Part shown: positions 14,419 through 17,542 of the stretch, piece by piece
Layout: every line of letters starts with the position of its first letter
Numbering within the stretch: the first letter of the stretch is position 1
Assembly (NCBI GenBank): GCA_017853515.1
Contig: JAFMJK010000019.1
Location: forward strand, 1-17,542
DNA from: Chthoniobacterales bacterium
GTDB lineage: Bacteria; Verrucomicrobiota; Verrucomicrobiia; Chthoniobacterales; JACTMZ01
Direction of reading: 5' to 3'
Length of the DNA stretch: 17,542 nucleotides
Made by a program: the position numbers and the translations under genes
The notes under the pieces: model-generated
Told to the model about the DNA's origin: nothing
The model's database searches: none
The model's input: only the letters and a program-made list of their open reading frames with translations

Positions 14419-15977
14419 GACCGTGCCTCCTGTGCGTGCCAGCGTTTCACCGCGATGCGGATCCACCAGAGGAAGAGAGCAAAGACGCCGACGAGGAAGA
14501 TGAGCGACCAGCGCACGGCCGCGCTTTCGGTGAAATCATCGAGCCGGCTTCCGACGTCCTGCCACGCCCACGCGACAAAGACGATGAGCAGATAGACCGG
14601 CGAGATGTATTTGATGACAAAAGCGAACAGGCGCGGGATGCGCGTATCGGCGCCACGATCGAGCTCTTCGAGTCCGCGCTTGGTGCCGAAGATCCATCCG
14701 AAAATGAAAGTCTGCGCGCAGGCAAGAACGTAGATGCAAAAGGTGCCGACCCAGAAGTCGAGCGTGTCCATCGCGGCGAGGTCTTTGCTGAACCAAACGA
14801 TGAGCAAGGTGCCGAGCGAGCCGACGCCGCAAAGCAAAGCGACGGCGCGGCCGCGGTTGAGCCCGAGTCCCTCCTGCAGGAAGGCGATGGCCGGCTGGAG
14901 CATGGAAAGCGAACTGGTGATGGCCGCGAGAAACAGCAGGAAAAACCAGAGAAAGCCGATCACGCGTCCGAGCGGCATGTGCTCGAAGACGAGTGGCAGT
15001 GTGTTGAAGCCCAGGGCAAAGGTGCCGCCCACCGCGCCCGCCGCCCCGAGGAAGACGAATGCGGCGGGGATGGTGATCATGCCGCCGAGCGAGACCTCGA
15101 AGAATTCGTTGCCCGCCACCGCGGTGGTCGAGCTGAGGGCGATGTCGTCATTGCGCCGCATGTAACTCGCGTAGGTGATGATCACGCCGAAGCCGACGGA
15201 GAGCGAAAAAAAGATCTGCCCGGCAGCTTCCATCCACATCTTCCCGTTGGCCAACTGCTCCCAGAGCGTTTTGTTGCCGGCGTCGAGATTCCACATTTGT
15301 CCCAGGCCGTTGAGCACGTTCAGTTCGGGTTTGGACGGGTCGGGCGTGCCGAGGGTGAGGACGCGGACGAGCACGAGCACGGCGCAAACGGCGAGCGCCG
15401 GCATGGCCCAGAGGCAGAAAAGCTCGATGCCGCGGGTCAGGCCGCGGTTGATCAGGATGAAGTTCAGCGCGATGCAAGCAACGAGGAAAACCAACGGCGC
15501 GCCAAGCAGGTTGGAAAAGATGGACGCATCCGCACCGATGCCGACGTAGTTCCCGAAAAATGTTTTGTAGGCTTCCGGATCGCGCCCCAGATCGAGGCCG
15601 CCGGTCAGGTAGTTCCACGCGTAGCCGAGGCACCAGGACTCGATGAACACATAATACATGTAGATGACCACCGGCACGATGAGTCCGAGGACACCGAGGT
15701 AGGGTGCGGCCGGATTTTTCCAGAGCACGCGGAAAATGCCCGGCGAGGAATGGAAGCCGCGCGTGCCGCCGTAGCGGCCCATCGACCATTCGGCCCAGGC
15801 GAGGGGAAGTCCGAGCAAAAGCAGCGCGACGAAATACGGGATCATGAAGGCCCCGCCGTCGTATTTGGCGGCGAGGCCGGGGAAACGCAGGAAGTTGCCC
15901 AACCCGACCGCGCTGCCCGTCACCGCGAGAATGACGCCGATCCTGCTCGACCAATTCTCGGGTGGCTGCTTGCTCAT
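14415..15977 (-). CDS. Sodium-dependent amino-acid transporter, neurotransmitter:sodium symporter family (LeuT-like)
   Basis: The 520-residue inner-membrane symporter has about 12 helices and should import amino acids with sodium. From what I recall of LeuT of Aquifex, the match is close throughout: GSAVGLGNFLRFP (21-33), YYVFIESW (108-115), GFGVIITYASYM (262-273) and GFLWFFLLF (341-349). Residues matching LeuT sodium site 1 are A23, N28, T268 and N290; those for site 2 include A351, T354 and S355; the substrate-gating tyrosine is Y109. S22 stands where LeuT has N21. The gene starts 4 nt after the gpmA stop and overlaps the MetS-like gene, so the three genes form one operon. The MetS-type partner suggests methionine, alanine or another neutral amino acid as substrate, but the sequence does not fix it. 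Confidence 0.93.
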   Translation of the reverse strand: MSKQPPENWSSRIGVILAVTGSAVGLGNFLRFPGLAAKYDGGAFMIPYFVALLLLGLPLAWAEWSMGRYGGTRGFHSSPGIFRVLWKNPAAPYLGVLGLIVPVVIYMYYVFIESWCLGYAWNYLTGGLDLGRDPEAYKTFFGNYVGIGADASIFSNLLGAPLVFLVACIALNFILINRGLTRGIELFCLWAMPALAVCAVLVLVRVLTLGTPDPSKPELNVLNGLGQMWNLDAGNKTLWEQLANGKMWMEAAGQIFFSLSVGFGVIITYASYMRRNDDIALSSTTAVAGNEFFEVSLGGMITIPAAFVFLGAAGAVGGTFALGFNTLPLVFEHMPLGRVIGFLWFFLLFLAAITSSLSMLQPAIAFLQEGLGLNRGRAVALLCGVGSLGTLLIVWFSKDLAAMDTLDFWVGTFCIYVLACAQTFIFGWIFGTKRGLEELDRGADTRIPRLFAFVIKYISPVYLLIVFVAWAWQDVGSRLDDFTESAAVRWSLIFLVGVFALFLWWIRIAVKRWHAQEARS

Positions 15978-15981
15978 CGTT

Positions 15982-16728
15982 CTACTTCGCCTTGCCCTGC
16001 GAGGCGACAGCGGCCATGGCGGCGGCGATCGCCTCCTGGTCGCCGAGGTAGTAGTGGCGCAGCGGCTTCAGGTTGTCGTCGAGTTCGTAGACGAGCGGCA
16101 CACCGGTCGGGATGTTGAGCTTGAGGATTTCTTCCTCGCTCATGTCGTCGAGGTATTTGACCAGCGCGCGCAGCGAATTGCCGTGCGCGGCGATGACCAC
16201 TTTTTTCCCCGCCTTGACCTGCGGCGCGATGACGTCTCTCCAATACGGAAGGAAACGGTCGACCGTGTCCTTGAGGCATTCGGTGAGCGGAAGTTCGGAG
16301 GCCGGGACATTCCTGTAGCGGGGGTCGAACCCCGGATACCGCTCGTCGCCTTTTTCCAGCGGCGGCGGCGGGATGTCGTAGCTGCGGCGCCAGACCAGCA
16401 CCTGGTCCTCGCCGTATTTCGCGGCGGTCTCGGATTTGTTCAGTCCCTGCAGTCCGCCGTAATGGCGTTCGTTGAGCCGCCAGGTTTTCTCCACCGGGAT
16501 CCAAAGTTCGTCCAGTTCGTCGAGCACGATCCAGAGCGTGCGCAGTGCGCGCTTGAGCACCGAGCAATAGGCGAGATCGAAGGAGTAGCCCTCTTTTTTC
16601 AGGACTTCGCCGGCTGTCTTCGCCTCCTTGCGGCCTTGTTCGGTCAAGTCGACATCGGTCCATCCGGTGAAACGGTTTTCCTTGTTCCACGCGCTTTCGC
16701 CGTGCCTCAGCAATACGAGTTTGTGCAT
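15982..16728 (-). CDS. gpmA: 2,3-bisphosphoglycerate-dependent phosphoglycerate mutase
   Basis: The 248-residue cytoplasmic glycolytic enzyme interconverts 3- and 2-phosphoglycerate. Its length matches E. coli GpmA (250). The phosphorylated histidine is H9 in LLRHGESAWN, with the nearby specificity block NRFTGWTDVDLTEQG (18-32). R60, E87 (LNERHYGGLQG, 85-95) and the second catalytic histidine H182 (AAHGNSLRALVKYL, 181-193) complete the active site. The block WRRSYDIPPPPL (113-124) is also typical of the dPGM family. No clear ribosome-binding site precedes the ATG. It leads the operon with the sodium symporter and its small subunit, an unusual pairing of glycolysis with amino-acid uptake. It is transcribed divergently from a second histidine-phosphatase-family gene. 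Confidence 0.96.
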   Translation of the reverse strand: MHKLVLLRHGESAWNKENRFTGWTDVDLTEQGRKEAKTAGEVLKKEGYSFDLAYCSVLKRALRTLWIVLDELDELWIPVEKTWRLNERHYGGLQGLNKSETAAKYGEDQVLVWRRSYDIPPPPLEKGDERYPGFDPRYRNVPASELPLTECLKDTVDRFLPYWRDVIAPQVKAGKKVVIAAHGNSLRALVKYLDDMSEEEILKLNIPTGVPLVYELDDNLKPLRHYYLGDQEAIAAAMAAVASQGKAK

Positions 16729-16756
16729 AAAAGTGGGAGGCCGGGACCCGTGCGGG

Positions 16757-16784
16757 TTGCAATTGGCCGGACGCCGTCTATACG
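16757..16784 (+). promoter_or_regulatory. Likely promoter of the histidine phosphatase gene
   Basis: TTGCAA (16757-16762) and TATACG (16779-16784) are separated by 16 nt; each matches consensus at 4 of 6 positions. Transcription would begin near 16791, leaving a leader of about 31 nt before the ATG at 16822. The -10 shares its TATA core with the gpmA promoter on the opposite strand. Confidence 0.45.
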
Positions 16785-16805
16785 GAAACGTTCCTCTGCA
16801 GGCAA
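16777..16805 (-). promoter_or_regulatory. Likely promoter of the gpmA-symporter operon
   Basis: On the minus strand, TTGCCT (16805-16800) and TATAGA (16782-16777) are exactly 17 nt apart, each with 4 of 6 consensus bases. The start would be near 16770, giving a leader of about 42 nt. The leader contains a small inverted repeat, ACCCG-TG-CGGGT (16746-16757). The -10 overlaps that of the opposite promoter, so the two would compete or be opened together. Confidence 0.45.
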
Positions 16806-16821
16806 GACCGCGCCCGCACCC

Positions 16822-17463
16822 ATGAAAATTCTCTACCTCATCCGCCACGGCGAAACCGACCACAACGCCGCGGGGCGCGCCATGGGGCAGACCGACATTT
16901 CCCTCAACGCGCGGGGGTTCGAACAGGCGCGGCAGACCGCCGAATTTCTCCGGCGTTATCCGGTCGAACACATCATGAGCAGCGATCTGAGCCGCGCCAT
17001 GGAGACCGCACAACCGCTGGCGGAGGTGCTCGGAATTGCCGTTGTGCCCGAGAAGCGACTGCGCGAATTGAACTTCGGCATCCTCGAGGGGCGCACGGTG
17101 GCGGAATGCGAGGCGGAGGATCCGGAAGCGGTGGCGCGCTGGCGGAGCGGTGATTTCGATGCCGCGCTGCCCGGCGGCGAATCACGCCGCTCACTCATGC
17201 AACGCACGCGCGGCGTGCTCGACGACATCGTGGCGGGTCCGCACGCGCACGTCGCGCTCTTCAGCCACGGCGGCACGCTCAACGCCCTGCACACGCACAT
17301 GGTCGAGCACGGGCATCCCGTGCCGCGCGAGCACATCCCGCGCGTGTTCCGGTTCCACAACGCCTCGGTGAGCATGTCCGCGTGGGCCGACGGGCAGTGG
17401 CGTTTCCTCGCGGTCAACTCGACCTTCCACCTCGCGGAGGAACCGCGTCCGTTGTCGTATTGA
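16822..17463 (+). CDS. Histidine phosphatase superfamily protein (PhoE/CobC/GpmB-like)
   Basis: The 213-residue cytoplasmic protein has the full catalytic set of the histidine phosphatase superfamily: RHGET with nucleophile H9 (8-12), R58 in DLSRAMETA (55-63), general acid E82 in LRELNFGILEG (80-90) and second histidine H149 in FSHGGTLNAL (147-156). It lacks the NRFTGW and WRRSYDIP blocks of true GpmA, so a phosphatase role is more likely than a mutase; the substrate is not predictable (broad phosphatase, alpha-ribazole phosphatase or a GpmB-type activity). ATG 16822 is chosen because the conserved KILYLIRHG block starts there; the frame continues upstream only as antisense to gpmA. No ribosome-binding site is apparent. 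The last residues (EEPRPLSY) look like a non-conserved tail. Confidence 0.9.
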   Translation: MKILYLIRHGETDHNAAGRAMGQTDISLNARGFEQARQTAEFLRRYPVEHIMSSDLSRAMETAQPLAEVLGIAVVPEKRLRELNFGILEGRTVAECEAEDPEAVARWRSGDFDAALPGGESRRSLMQRTRGVLDDIVAGPHAHVALFSHGGTLNALHTHMVEHGHPVPREHIPRVFRFHNASVSMSAWADGQWRFLAVNSTFHLAEEPRPLSY

Positions 17464-17512
17464 TGCCAAACCAGAAAAGGATCCGGACTATCGAACAGGG
17501 TTTTGAGGGTGG

Positions 17513-17533
17513 GGACACGCGGCTCGCGTGTCC
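17513..17533. repeat. Perfect 9-bp hairpin at the right window edge
   Basis: GGACACGCG-GCT-CGCGTGTCC is a perfect 9-bp inverted repeat with a 3-nt loop. It lies 50 nt after the histidine phosphatase stop. There is no T-run, so it is not a classical intrinsic terminator. It may be the start of a dispersed palindromic repeat that continues beyond the window, or a factor-assisted terminator. The stretch 17464-17512 shows nothing else. Confidence 0.5.
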
Positions 17534-17542
17534 GCTGGAAAG

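Noticed and set aside
14436..16118. A 560-codon plus-strand frame opposite the symporter gene.
   Set aside because: The opposite strand encodes an intact LeuT-like protein with all ion-site residues; this frame is hydrophilic and repetitive, as an antisense of membrane helices would be.

Overview
The window reads as a piece of a high-GC bacterial chromosome, most likely from the Planctomycetes-Verrucomicrobia-Chlamydiae group and probably a verrucomicrobium. The main pointer is the DUF1800/DUF1501 gene pair with a very large, multi-domain DUF1800 protein, a layout typical of that superphylum. A palindromic repeat in an intergenic gap (8100-8172) agrees with this. No taxonomic marker gene is present, so the assignment is an inference. 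Genes are tightly packed, with many 4-nt ATGA/GTGA stop-start overlaps. No tRNA, rRNA, insertion sequence, CRISPR array or prophage gene was seen.

Region 1 (1-3225, minus strand) is an operon for a 2-oxo-acid dehydrogenase complex: E1 alpha, E1 beta and E2, the last cut by the window edge. The E1 subunits look closer to the branched-chain 2-oxo-acid type than to the classical pyruvate type, but the substrate is not settled. Region 2 (3311-8093, plus strand, divergent from region 1) is a dipeptide/oligopeptide-type ABC importer: a large substrate-binding protein with an extra domain of about 150 residues, two permeases and only one ATPase. Region 3 (8094-8662) holds a palindromic three-hairpin repeat and a DUF309 gene that appears to have a leaderless GTG start.

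Region 4 (8659-14108, minus strand) is the most unusual part. It is a translationally coupled trio: a DUF1800 protein with calcium-binding, Calx-beta-like and CHRD-like modules, then a Tat-exported DUF1501 protein, then a membrane-anchored protein with a pseudopilin-like C-terminal domain. All three appear to be exported, and no biochemical role can be read from the sequence. The trio starts from its own apparent promoter, overlapped by a perfect 19-nt palindrome.

Region 5 (14224-16728, minus strand) is gpmA (2,3-bisphosphoglycerate-dependent phosphoglycerate mutase) followed by a LeuT-type sodium:amino-acid symporter and a MetS-like one-helix small subunit. Region 6 (16822-17463, plus strand) is a second histidine-phosphatase-superfamily gene, divergent from gpmA, with apparent promoters in both directions sharing one TATA core. 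A perfect hairpin, possibly another dispersed repeat, lies at the right edge (17513-17533).

Together the genes suggest a heterotroph that takes up peptides and amino acids and oxidises 2-oxo acids. Region 4 is a candidate uncharacterised exported system.
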